From: Bullera alba
Lineage: Eukaryota > Basidiomycota > Tremellomycetes > Tremellales > Bulleraceae
DNA length: 64,000 nt
Assembly: GCA_001600095.1 (NCBI GenBank)
Contig: BCIX01000007.1
Location: 496,001 to 560,000, forward strand
Direction: 5' to 3'
Shown here: positions 27,037 through 38,150 of the stretch, in pieces
Position numbering within the stretch: the first letter of the stretch is position 1
How the letters are laid out: each line of letters opens with the position of its first letter
The notes under the pieces: generated by a model
The model's input: only the letters and a program-made list of their open reading frames with translations
The model's database searches: none
Told to the model about the DNA's origin: nothing
Made by a program: the position numbers and the translations under genes

Positions 27037-27173
27037 ACAATGTCATTGCTAAGCGCCACACGGAACATCGGTGCTCTAAAGACGTTCTGTCCGCGCTTCG
27101 TATTGGTACAGGTAGGTGGGCTCTTGAGCCGTTTTTCCTCTAACATTCTCCTTCACTCCGGCCCTAGGCTGGG

Positions 27174-29112
27174 TCATTGACCCCCCTGATATCCGGTATG
27201 CCCGTACACCTGGCCTGAAAAGCCGAAACTCTGGTGGTTTATGTAATTCTGGTCCACCTGCCCGTCCCCACCCTTTCCATCGTGGGCCGTGGGGTCGAAG
27301 CCGTAATCGCGCCTGTAGGTTGACGAATCGTCTGCATCCTCGCCGTGCATTTGCATCTCGATAGGGAGTTGCATTCCCATTTCCAACTCGTCCATCTGGG
27401 CGCTCGAGCTGTTCAAGCCTTGGTTGGCGGCGGCGGCAGCTTGCATTGCCTGTTGAACCATCTGTATGTCCATCGGGGTGGGCTCGTCCTCTAATTGCTG
27501 ATGCTGGGGGACGATCAAGTTCGGGTCAATGTCCACACCGTTCTGATCGGGAAGATGGTGCTGATGCTCGGATTCGTGAGAGTGGTCGTTTGCCGAGTCG
27601 GTGGGGAAGGTGAAATGGTCGTGGGAGGATGGTTGGAAAAAGGATGAATCGCCTTCGGCCGTATTGGCCAAGTTGATATCGGCCAAGCTTTGCTGATGCT
27701 GATGCTGCTGATGTTCGGTATTGCTACCGCCGGGAGTTGGTGTGCTGCTGGGTATACCGACGCCTATACCTCCCATACTACTCTCCACCTTGTACAACTT
27801 GCCAGTATTCCGCCTCCTGGCCTGCCCGGCCGCCTTCAACTTTGACTTCTTGGCCGGTGGGGGGATACCGTCGTTGATACCCGGTTGGGACATTGACACC
27901 TTGACGCCCGGGTGTCCGGCGGCGAGGGCCTCTGCCGCAGCGGCCTTGTGAGCAGCCGTGGCCAAGGCCTCGCTCTCCTTGTGCGCCTGGGCAATAGCTT
28001 CCTCTTGCTTCATCCCCCGGCCCAAGAACCCGCCGTTCTCGAATCGCCACAGGTGGTTCTGTCGTATTCTCCATCCGGCAATGTTTCCCTGACTCAATTT
28101 CTCATAGTACATGTCGGCACCCTTGCGGGCGAGGTAGGTTCGGACCCGGTGAGCCGAGCATCGACCCTCGTCCCCATCCCACTCGGTGGGGTAGTGTCGG
28201 CGTATGTAGTTGACAATGTCATTGGGTTTCTATGCATGTCAGTATGGGGTAGCTGAGCCAGGTGAAGGGGTGGGTTGGACGCTTGACTCACCAATGGCCA
28301 ATTGTCATTACCATCGGCAAGCAGTGCGCGACCTGGTTATGGTGAGAGGGAAAAATTTTCACATCAGCGATGGCGTCGATGCGCGTTGCTTGGATCTCGA
28401 CTCACCTATGAACAAGTTGACACTTGCATTCTGAGGTGGCTATGGATTGATCAAGCGTCAGCAAGACGATTCCCCACTTGAGACATCCCATCCCGAGTGT
28501 GGCAGATTTACGAGGCCAATGTCCCCGAGTGCCACTCTCACTCGATCTCGTATCTATAGATTAGATAGTGGCAGGTGGCAGAGTGGCACTCGGTTTCAAC
28601 CATCTCCGGATGGTCCGATCTCCTCACACGGGACTATAGTCATGACTGGAACTCACCGCTGGCCACTTGACATCGGGCACCGTGGCGTTGGGAGGGGCAA
28701 TGGCCCTCATCATCCGCGAGGTTGGACTTCCCGGTTGCGCGTCGTCCCCGTCATTCGCGGCCGGTTCGGTGTCGTCGTTCGAGAGTGGCAGCATGGAAAA
28801 GTCGGCCGGACGGGGGTTGGGCGCCTGCCTGATGGATTCCGTGATGGACATTGGGCGGTGGCCATCGTGCGGGGTGGAAGTAATGGAGGACAACGTCTCT
28901 GGGATAGAGGTGTACCCTTTCGCAGAGGAAGGGTCGGCGTCGTGGTTCGAGGTGGATTGCTCATCGGAGCCTGCCTGTGTTCCAGAGCCAGAGGGTTCCC
29001 CGTTAGAGGTCGCTTCTAGTGCGCTCGAGTCGGTGGGGAGGGGAGGTGGTGGGGACAAGGATGCCGAAGCCGGTCGAGGTGGTTGAGCCTCTATCTCTGT
29101 CGTCTCGACCAT
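27174..29112 (-). CDS. Unrecognised protein with a conserved basic core, possibly DNA-binding
   Basis: I do not recognise the family. From ATG 29112 a ~150-residue Ser/Pro/Asp-rich leader is followed, across several introns, by PPQNASVNLFIGRALLADG, then NDIVNYIRRHYPTEWDGD, RCSAHRVRTYLARKGA and NIAGWRIRQNHLWRFENG. The composition (aromatic and basic residues spaced as in a compact helix-turn-helix or winged-helix fold) suggests DNA binding, but this is inference. The C-terminal 250 residues are low complexity with His/Gln-rich runs and a KKSKLKAAGQARRR nuclear-localisation-like stretch. One intron is about 210 nt, far longer than its neighbours, and carries a perfect inverted repeat (28525-28593). 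It may be a transcriptional regulator. Confidence 0.7.
28525..28593. repeat. 14-bp inverted repeat with palindromic centre in an intron
   Basis: CCGAGTGCCACTCT at 28525-28538 is the exact reverse complement of 28580-28593. The 41-nt loop contains a perfect 10-bp palindrome ATCTATAGAT (28552-28561). It lies inside the ~210-nt intron of the unrecognised minus-strand gene. It could form a hairpin in the pre-mRNA or represent a small inserted element. Confidence 0.8.
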
Positions 29113-29523
29113 CGCGGTTGATATCTCGTGGCGGATTTCTTGCCCACGAACGCGGTATAAACAGCGGTAGGGTGCAAGGGCTGGAACTGCCAGTGCTATC
29201 TGTACTGGCGTGACTGTAGACTCTAGCTTTGGGTCCGCGCTGCTCGCGATCGTCCTGATGAATGGAGAGGGATGGTGATAGCAGTGAGCAGGTCAATGTT
29301 GTTGCATTGTTCCTCTTGCCAAAAGAGGCAACTTTGGCATGACGCGGAGCTCAGTAGCTTACGTAAACCTCTTGGTCGCCACCCGATCTCCGTTTGGTTC
29401 CGCGTAAAAGTTCGACGCCCGGACCATGATTCTGCGGACTTCCGAGGATGAGTGAGCAGTGATCAGTGATCATCGATACAAGTAGTCTCAACCGCATCGA
29501 CCTATACCCATCACTCGGACAGA
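29113..29523. promoter_or_regulatory. Divergent promoter region before MGE1
   Basis: 411 nt between the divergent starts of the unrecognised gene and MGE1. No gene was seen. Duplicated GTGATCA-type sequence (29459-29472) lies about 55 nt before the MGE1 start. Confidence 0.45.
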
Positions 29524-30276
29524 ATGTACGCCCAGAAATTCGTCAGTCAGCTCCGAACGCTGCCCCGGTCGACCGTTCGATCCGCCGTGGCTCCGAGACA
29601 AGCGTTTGTCGGCCGACCACTCGCCTCCAGCTCGATACGATTCAACTCGACAACCTCTGCCCCGCCCGAGGCTGAGGCGGCGGGACAGGCGTCTGCAGAG
29701 GTCGACGCTGCGAAGAAGGCATACGAGGAGAAGATCCAGGAACTAGAAGCCAAGGTCAAAGAACTAAGCGTGAGTCACCTAGATTCTCCTTCGATCACTC
29801 CGCTGACTGGTTGTGCTTTTTAGAAAGACGTGCTGTACGGCAAGGCCGAGGCTCAAACTCTGACTCGAAGGATCGGCGAGGAAAAAGCCAAAGCGTCCGA
29901 ATTCGCAATCACCTCTTTCGCCCGATCTCTCCTCGACACCACCGACGTGCTCAACGTCGCACTCAAGCACGTCCCCAAACCGGTCGAACCGAACACGCCC
30001 CTGGCATCCCTCGTCAGCGGGGTCGAGTTGACGCAAAAGGCAATGTTGAAGACGTTTGCCGAGGCCGGCGTGGTGAAAATGGCGGTCGAGCGGGGGTCGA
30101 CGTTTGACCCAAATCTGCACGAGGCTACTTTCCAAATACCGAAAGAGATCGCTGGGCCCAAGGGCGACGGAAGCGAGTGGCAGGCGGGCGAAGTCGTCGA
30201 GGTTGGCAAGGAAGGGTGGTTGATCCGAAATAGGGTGTTGAGACCAGCTCAGGTCGGCGTCACGCAGATCGAGTAG
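29524..30276 (+). CDS. MGE1: Mitochondrial GrpE nucleotide-exchange factor Mge1
   Basis: Nucleotide-exchange factor for mitochondrial Hsp70 in protein import and folding (family knowledge). An Arg/Ser-rich presequence (FVSQLRTLPRSTVRSAVAPR) precedes a coiled coil (AYEEKIQELEAKVKELS). After one short intron comes the GrpE core: FAITSFARSLLDTTDVLNVA, LTQKAMLKTFAEAGVVKM, FDPNLHEATFQIP, and the beta domain ending GWLIRNRVLRPAQVGVTQ. The length of about 235 residues fits the family. Confidence 0.94.
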
Positions 30277-30879
30277 GTGGGGTCATGGGGAATGATGATA
30301 AGGAGACGATTATAATAGAGCGACGACGAAGTGGGTGGACATCAACCTGGAACCGACCATGGCATGGCGTGAGCGCAACGCTGCGTCTCACTGTACCACT
30401 ACGCAAAAAAGAACAGCATAGCTACGATCCCACCTCAACTGCAATGCATCCCCCTTCTCACGCAAAGCCTTGGTATCGGTGTGGAGCGATGCGGAGCCTT
30501 GGAATATCGCTGGGTACTGATCTCGAGGCGACAACCCACACGTTCTCCTGATGCTGTCGCTTCTGGGTGACATGAAGAACCAAGCACAACCGCAATCACG
30601 AATTATCAACCACCATCCTTTCAACCCCCAGCCCCGGCCTTCTGGGGAGTCATACGCGTCACAATTGACGCCCACCCCTTGGATCCAGGAGAAGGGATAT
30701 CGTTCGGTATTGCAAGCATCATGAGCATTCCTCGAGCTGATAGATTCAATTTCGAACATCGACCACCTTCACACCACCCATATACCCTCATCCCGGTCCC
30801 TCTGTTCACCCGCTTGGTCTTACGCACTACCCCACTCTCAATCCCACTCCCCAGTGCTCTCACTCGCCACGCACTAACG
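30277..30879. other. Intergenic region
   Basis: About 600 nt with no supportable gene. It precedes the small membrane protein at 30880. Confidence 0.45.
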
Positions 30880-31516
30880 ATGGACACACTCACGTCACAC
30901 GCCCCCACGAAGGAGACGTGTAAAGACTTCTGCTCGCGAGCCTCGTCCAGTCTATGGGGCCGATTCGACGAGAATACCGCTGCTCCCACTCTGAGAATGT
31001 GAGTCATATTTTGTGTGAATTGTCATCAGTTGATGATCTGATATGAACGACAGGACCGTCTCGGGCTTGTCGCTGCTAACAACGGGAATATTTGTCATTG
31101 GGTACATGCTGGGTCGACACGGTGCGGAGTCTCAACGAGCCAGTGCAGTAGCACTAGCCGCGGCTAAGAGTGGGGCCAGCGACGCTGATGGAGCGGAAGA
31201 GGCCTCCACAGGTAATCCCTCAGCTGACGGAACGACCACTGCTAGGGTACGCTTTGCAGAGAGTCTGGCGTCGACAGAGCAGGCCCCGACGCCGGAGCGT
31301 ACCAGTGTCTGGGTCTCTGATGGCGGTGGCGGTGGAGAGGACGGGCAAGAAGAGACCGAGCTGGAAGACAAAGGCAAGCAGAGGGCGGCCGAGGTGGACG
31401 GCAATGACAGTGACGCCACTGCTACTGGCGCGTCTCCCACTTTGAGGCCAAGATCGCTCCGACTCCGAATCCCGGGATCGGATGTAGTGACAACTGGTGA
31501 CAGCTCCAGGTCCTGA
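30880..31516 (+). CDS. Small single-pass membrane protein, unknown
   Basis: Two exons (30880-30998 and 31054-31516) give about 193 residues. One hydrophobic segment at about residues 42-60 (VSGLSLLTTGIFVIGYMLG) is followed by a long acidic, disordered tail rich in Ser, Thr, Glu and Gly. The N-terminus (ETCKDFCSRASSSLWGRFDE) loosely resembles the pre-membrane segments of the proteins at 32059-32691 and 37277-37892. I cannot name a family. An organellar outer-membrane or ER location is possible but not shown. Confidence 0.65.
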
Positions 31517-32058
31517 CCCGTGACAAGGTGATCGCTTTCATGACTTGATCCCTAGTGTACTCGGGTTCCGTATCTTAATGCAGAAGTTGTCTCTGGCTGT
31601 TGAAGATCGACCATCGGCCAGCTTGACTCGACCCGACTCACTGCTATTGATATATGCGGGGAGTGGGACTTGTTTCACTTCTCAAACTCGGTCCTCCTGA
31701 AGCCTTGAGCTGCTTCAGCTTAGCTCCAATCCAACACGCTTTTCGGACTTCTAGCGGGAGTGGGGGTGGGGCGTCGAGACGTGTGTGGTGAGCTGTGTCC
31801 TTTGTTCCCATTCTCCACTCACGCCTCCTCTGACATGTCCATATTGCCAATGACGGTTTCTTGCCTCGTCGAGGGGGTTAGAGAAGAAGCCAGTCTCTGC
31901 TGGCGTAGCGCATATATGGCTCGAGTTGACAAAAGCCTTGCATCATTTCCGTTTTATCCTCCAGACACACCTTCACTCGTCACGATCACCTTGACGCTAA
32001 GTAAAAAACAGCAGTCAATACTCCTCATCTGAATACCCAAGACCTGATCTCGAACAGA
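31517..32058. other. Intergenic region
   Basis: About 540 nt with no supportable gene; promoter of the following small membrane protein. Confidence 0.45.
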
Positions 32059-32691
32059 ATGTCAAACCACGGAGACGACGCTCACGCCCCTCTCCTGGAT
32101 CCGTCCGAGGCCATCCCCAAGACGTCTTACGGGACAGTTGGGTCCGCTGCCAACAACCTCATCATCGGTGACATCAGTGACGACGAAGAGGAGGAAGAGA
32201 ACCTTACAGCGTGAGTAGCGCAGTATCAGGCATCAGCTATCAGTCGGACTAATCAACCGCCGTTATCCGTGTTGACAAATAGACTGACACCACCAAGCGA
32301 CTCTTCCAGGACATGGGCAGATACCGTGTGCAGTAGGACTTTTCTCATGTCGACCGCGTTGGCATCTTGGGCGCTCTCGAGGATCAGCTTGGACAAGACG
32401 ATTGGGGGAAATCTAATAGGGGCAAGCCCTTACATTTTGGGCATTGCGACTGTATGTGCTTTGCCGTATCTAGAGCGCAAGCGATCCGAGATCGTGCCGA
32501 CTATATGGGACTGGCTCGAGAATTGGTGTGAGGAGGACGAGGGGGCCAATACGGACACAAAGACAGACTTGGTGAAGGATTGCCTTCATGACCCATCGTT
32601 GGAGGGTCAGAAGAGTGAGAACCCTGAGGGGGAAGAGTCCGTCGTTGGCATCGAGGGGCAGGGAGATGTCAAGTCAGAATCGGAAGAGTGA
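32059..32691 (+). CDS. Small membrane protein of a local paralogue set
   Basis: Two exons (32059-32210 and 32283-32691) give about 186 residues. An acidic N-terminus (ISDDEEEEENLTA) is followed by a conserved block TWADTVCSRTFLMSTALASW, LSRISLDKTIGGNL, a hydrophobic segment (YILGIATVCALPYLE) and a charged, Glu/Lys-rich tail. The block TW, SR-I/V-SLDK, NL, G-hydrophobic, LE-x-x-R recurs in the product of 37277-37892. That indicates a paralogue about 5 kb away on the other strand. Function unknown. Confidence 0.68.
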
Positions 32692-33356
32692 AAGGGTGAA
32701 CTTATGTCTGATCCGAGGGTGTCGTCCTTAATTTTCCTCCCGATTGTTTGATAGCACATGCAGGTGTATCGGCATAGCTAGACACCGTGGTCAGCAGACT
32801 GCAGGTAGCTTGGTACAGTGAGAGAGAGTTGGCCGTTGATTGGCAATGAGTCAGCCGAAAGACGAGCTCGAGGTAGGCTGGAGGAACGCGAGCTGGCATA
32901 GTTACCCCTGACGTGTCACATGACATGCATGACACGTGGTGCTTATCAATCTCCCCGGCCCGCGCATTGGTAGCCGACGCTGGCAGTCCTCCTCGCCTTC
33001 GAGCTTGTTGTTGATGACGAGGTGGACATGTATAACGACAGACAATAGCATTGCATCGATCAGAACAGTTACAACAACGGGGTCGGCCAGACCGTGATAT
33101 CTTCTCGCGCTCAGAACAAAGCAGGAGAACGCTTCGACAGTGGACTCTTGGATTACGCCACGCGACCTCTCCATCAACGTCGCATCACCGTTTCTAGGAC
33201 GTGGAATGGCATGGGGAAGGAGGTGGGTGGTGCTTGTGGTTCAGCTGAGATGTCTGGAATATGGCGTCCAAGCTGACTAGCGAACTCAATTAGGATTGAT
33301 GAGATCCAGCGGGAACACTTGTGCAGGAATACGAACACACCATAACGACCCTCGAG
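32692..33356. other. ATG4 upstream region
   Basis: About 665 nt without a supportable gene. It holds the ATG4 promoter, including an inverted repeat with a CACGTG core (32911-32938). Confidence 0.45.
32911..32938. promoter_or_regulatory. Inverted repeat with CACGTG E-box
   Basis: ACGTGTCA (32911-32918) and TGACACGT (32930-32937) are reverse complements. The right arm overlaps CACGTG (32933-32938), the core bound by bHLH factors. It lies about 420 nt upstream of the ATG4 start. Its regulatory role is inferred. Confidence 0.35.
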
Positions 33357-36300
33357 ATGACTCACGCCACGACCCACTCTTCGGACCTCTTGACACCCAC
33401 TACAACGATCGACTCTTCGACTTCCGCATCATCAGGCCCGTCCAAGCGATCATCCTCCTCCTCCTCCCGCTCCCACACAAAGATGACTCTGCCGCCCCCG
33501 CCGCCGGCGGACCGCATGCCGCCGCCCAAGGGCCGTAGCACGCAGCCGAGCCAGAAATTCAGGTTGGGTCGGAAAGACAAGCACGAGCGGAAAAAGTCTA
33601 TGCCTGCTCTACCCACCAACCCTAGGAAAGACAGCTTGGACGACGATTGGGCTATCGAAGGCGGACCTTCGAGGAGGAATAGCCAGTTGCCGCCGGCGCA
33701 ACAGGAGCAGGGCGTTATGGAGGTATTGCGTCCCCCGGAGGATACAATGTTCGACTCTCAAATGACCGAGGTGCCCATTCAGAGGGACGTCTCCAGGGAC
33801 AAGGAGAAGAAGTCGAAGAGTCGGGGATTGGCCAAGAAGACCTCGCAGTTGTTCTCCCGGTCTAGCAGTAAAGACAAAGGCGCAGAAGGGGATCATGGCG
33901 GTAGCTCGGCAAGTCTGAGATTGCCCAATAGTAGTCGACAGACGTCGTATTCCTCTGCTGGATCCATCGATTCCGCCTCGAGCACAAGTAGCTCATTCCG
34001 CCATCCCATGGCCGGACTCCATCGACCACCTTCCAACCAATCCCAAGACCGATCCCCAAAGTCGAATCATTCCCGGCGATTGTCCCAAGACTCTGGGACC
34101 TCATGGACCGGTCAGCCGAGGTCGATACGCTCAGGATCAAGTTCTGCATTCACCTCACCCACAGAATCGAATCATCTTCTTATACCCTCAAGGCAGAATT
34201 CCCAGCTGAGCGCCTCGGTCCCCAGCTTGTCGCGGCAGGGTCTGCCTCAGCCTGCCCCCGGTCAAGACGCCGGGGGCAATTTCCCATCCCGCATGTCAAC
34301 CTGGTTCTCACATCTGATTCCCTCGGCCTCGACGGCGTCTGTGCCTGCCCCTGCGCCCCAGCTGTCAAGTAGCGCTTCGCCCCGGAAACCCACCTCGGCC
34401 GCGGCGTCCTTCCTCAATGCCGCCCGTCAGCGAGCCGTCGATGGCGTCAGGCATCTCCTTGACTCAGAGGCACAGCCGGACAAGTGCCCAGATCCAATGT
34501 GGGTCATGGGCGTCGCTCATCCCGGCTGGCGACCGGACACACCTATCGATCTCAATGGTTCGCCTAGTTCTTCCATCGCCCGCTCAGGCAATGACAATGT
34601 CTCTGAATCTGACCCACCTTTGCGATCGGGCGAGCCCGATCCTAGCGATACAGTCCGACCCAAGCGGAAAGACAATCTGCCAATTTCGCCCCCAGCCAAG
34701 GGATTCGGCAATCTCTTCTCCGCGTCAACGCTCTCTTTAGCACTCCCCGCTTCAATCACCCAAGGGTCTCCGAGCAAGGATACCGAGAACAGGAGCGCAT
34801 CGCCAATGGAGAGTCCTAGCAAGCAGAGAAGAGGCAAGGAGAAGGAGGTTCTCAAGTGGCCCGAAAATTGTAAGTGCAGTGTTGGCATACTGAACAATAT
34901 CTGACTCTCGATTGAATAGTCTACGATGACTTCCGGTCCATCGTCTGGTGCACCTATCGCTCGCAATACGCCCCTATCGTCTCTCTACCGCCGCATTTAC
35001 TCCTACCCTCCCCAGAAGCCTACTTTGGCGCTTTCAAATCGTCATCCGATCCGACGTCCAATCTCCCTCTACCGAGACCAGGAGTGACGGGCCAAGTCCC
35101 CGCAGCAAGAATGTCTTCGTCACCTTGGGGCTGGAGAGCGGGCGAAGAGAGGGGTTTGACCAGTGATTCCGGCTGGGGATGTATGCTGCGAACCGGCCAG
35201 AGCATGTTGGCGAATGCCATCATCCATCTCCACCTAGGCAGAGGTGAGCAGCTGAGCAGTCCTCGACTGTTGAGGCCAAGCTGAATGTTGAACGCAGGCT
35301 GGAGACTGCCCACTGAGAAACCGTCGACATCGCCAAGTACACCCGAGGAGCTGGCGGTTGTCGAGGCATATGCGAAGTATGTCAAGATCCTGACGTGGTT
35401 CCTGGACGATCCATCGTCCTTGTGTCCATTCAGCGTGCATAGAATGGCGTTGATAGGCAAGGAGTTGGGGAAAGAGGTCGGAGAGTGGTTCGGACCAAGT
35501 ACCGCCGCCGGAGCACTCAAGTGGGTTTGGTCACCCTAATTATCATCGTCATCACTGACACGGTGATTAGGACGCTGGGCAACTCGTTCGGACTGAGCGG
35601 GCTGGCTGTCGCTACTGCGGTCGACAGTATCGTCTACAAGTCGGACGTACTCGCAGCGTCGAACCTCCCCTCCGGGGCGTGGGACCAGGCGGCCTCAAGC
35701 TCCACCTCGTCTAGACGGGGGTCAGCGACGTCTGGACGGTCGGGGATGGCCGCTCAGAAACAGGTTTGGGGGGACCAAGCGGTTTTGATCCTCATTGGCA
35801 TTCGACTGGGATTGGATGGCGTCAACCCCATCTACTACGATAGCGTCAAGGTGAGTCTCCTTCCGACGATGGGGACAATGGGCTGATTGAGTATAGACTA
35901 TATTCACCTTTCCCCAATCTGTTGGAATTGCAGGAGGAAGACCTTCGTCGTCATACTACTTTGTGGCGTCGCAAGCGAATTCGCTGTACTACCTCGACCC
36001 TCATCTCACCCGCCCGGCAATCCCGCTCGAGGTGCCCCCTGCTCCGACTCAACCTCAGGCGAGTGACAAATCCCGATCGAGTGGTGAACCGCAAGAGCGA
36101 GCGAGTCCTGCAGCGACGTATGCCCTAGATGTGGTGCATGTCGACGAGGCAGAGGAAACCTCGGGGAGCGATACCGACCAGCCCAGCCACACGGAGCGGG
36201 ATACACCCCTTCGAACGAAATTGAGCGGAGAGAACACGCCGTCGAAAGGCCAACCAAGCACGACGGAGACGCCTCGCAAGGTCCACGTGTCCGCACCTTC

Positions 36301-37124
36301 GCTCGACGATCCGTTCGGAGGCGACGCACTGGGCGGCTCAATTCCCAAATTAGGCAAACCCATCAAGAGCGATACGCCGGCGAAGCAGTCTTCGATCCAG
36401 GTCGACCCGCAAACGGCGTGGTACGTGGACGCATACCCTGAATCGGCTATGCGGACGTTTCACTGCGATAAAGTCAAGAAGATGCCTCTGTCGGGATTGG
36501 ATCCGAGCATGCTACTTGGCTTTTTGGTCCGGGATCAGGCCGAGTTTGACGATTTCTGCGATAGAGTGAAACGGGTGAGTCAACTGTCCTTATACTGTGC
36601 GTAATGTTGATCCGTCGCTGTAGCTACCGCAGAAGATCTTCACCGTGCAGAACGAGCAGGTCCTTTGGGACGACGAGGACGAGACTGGCCTGGAGTCGGT
36701 CTCCGAGCCAGACATGGATGACCTGGCGGACGAGCTGGACGCGACGGTCATAGAGACGGATGTCGACGAATTCGGTACTCACGCCATCCAAGCGCCCGAC
36801 GCCAAGTTGGAGGACAGGGACACAGTGACTCTGAAGTCGACCAGAGCGCAGCGTCCTCTGGCCACCCCGCCGGTCGACGCCGAGATGGAAGATGACGAAT
36901 GGGAGAATACGAATGAACGAGAACGAGAATCAACGCCTTCGAGCCTACCAATAACGATAAGCAATGCCGACGATAATGAACGGGGACCGCAGAAGGAGAG
37001 GAGGCCGGGACCGGTGCCCGTCTCCGGGGGGTTCACGAGTGAGAGCTGGGTCCAGACGGGGGATTACGTGCCCAAGAGCGTGGGCAATGGGGAGAGGGAG
37101 AGGTCCCCGCCTAGGAGTGAGTAG
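33357..37124 (+). CDS. ATG4: Autophagy cysteine protease Atg4 with long N-terminal extension
   Basis: Peptidase C54 that processes and delipidates Atg8 (family knowledge). From ATG 33357 there are ~360 residues of Ser/Pro-rich, basic disordered sequence before the catalytic domain. The domain begins [12 protein letters not shown] and, after an intron, [19 protein letters not shown]. The catalytic cysteine is in [20 protein letters not shown]. The Asp/His pair is in [13 protein letters not shown], separated from [20 protein letters not shown] by an intron. A ~120-residue disordered insert interrupts the domain before the conserved [19 protein letters not shown] and [12 protein letters not shown]. 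An acidic C-terminal tail follows. About seven exons give roughly 1150 residues, far above the ~400 of animal ATG4B. Tremellomycete Atg4 proteins are known to be this long. Confidence 0.94.
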
Positions 37125-37276
37125 CCGCCTCACGATATAATGGTTCTCGGGGGTTGTCAACTATGTGGGATGTGATGGAGTTGTAGCCAATGTCACGACT
37201 GAACAAGGTTCTGCATGGCATCGCACTCGTTGACAAGTGCAAATATTGGGGAGATACTGCTTAGACACTAACGAGT

Positions 37277-37892
37277 TCAGATAGCTTCCTTACCCTCATC
37301 TGACACCTCGAGCTGACAAGTACCCGGTGCGCCATGCCTCGGAGTGTCAGAGCCGACTGATTCGACCTCGGAATCAGTCTGATGGGGCGGGAAGAGGAGT
37401 GATGAGATCCTGTCCTTCTCCAAATTCCCCAACATCGCCAACCCGCCCACCCCCATGATCACATGGTACAGATTCTCGTAGAGGCTCTTGTCTAGGCTGA
37501 CTCGGGACAAGTCCCTGAGGGAGAAGTACGCGGGTAGGACCCTAGTCGCGGCGTACACCATGCTCGATTGGATCGACCAAGTGGGTCTTATCGTCAGCGA
37601 GGGGATGGGGTTATACTTACGGCGACTCGAGCCAAGATGCGGTCTTGGCCATTCTGCTCAATAGACCCGGCTGGTCCCTGTGAGAGAGATTGCATTCTTG
37701 GATGGTCGTCTGGGAGGCGGATGAGGGAGAATTGATCTCGGAGACTGACTTCTCTGACATGTCTGCTGTGAGTTGAAGTAGAGGAGTGAGGGGTGTGCTG
37801 GGTTTGGAGATAGTATCAGTGCTGGCATGATAAGTCGGGAGGTTGCCCGTCGTGCTTATATCCCTTACTGGGGCTCTTCGGTCTCTACTCAT
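37277..37892 (-). CDS. Small membrane protein, paralogue of 32059-32691
   Basis: Exon 2 reads TWSIQSSMVYAATRVLPAYF, then LSRVSLDKSLYENLY, a hydrophobic glycine-rich segment (VIMGVGGLAMLGNLE) and a Ser/Glu-rich tail ending DEGKEAI. Exon 1 gives a polar leader ending TASWLESP; a 34-nt intron with CTGAC branch point joins them. The alignment TW, LSR-V/I-SLDK, NL, LE with the 32059 gene is clear by eye. The start is uncertain: ATG 37892 is used, but 37760 (MSEKSVSEINS) is also possible. It is convergent with ATG4 (152 nt between stops). Confidence 0.65.
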
Positions 37893-38150
37893 GAGTGCAA
37901 CTGGGTGATGCTCCCAGTGCGTTTCACCCGATGATCGAAGCAGCAGCAGCGTCTCAGACCGGGCTCCACGGCGATGACGAGGGGCCAAGATAACAAAGGA
38001 CACTAGTGCACTGGACGAGATGAGATGTGCTCACGTCCGGAAGGAAGCAGTCACGGTACTCGTGATTGGAAACAATACTAGTGCATACAGTACTTTTGCA
38101 TGATCATCAAACCCCCTTGTACAAGATAACTCTACTGCCACTACTCTCTC

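Noticed and set aside
30388..30759. Minus-strand frame after MGE1
   Set aside because: No domain and no neighbouring exons that splice to it.
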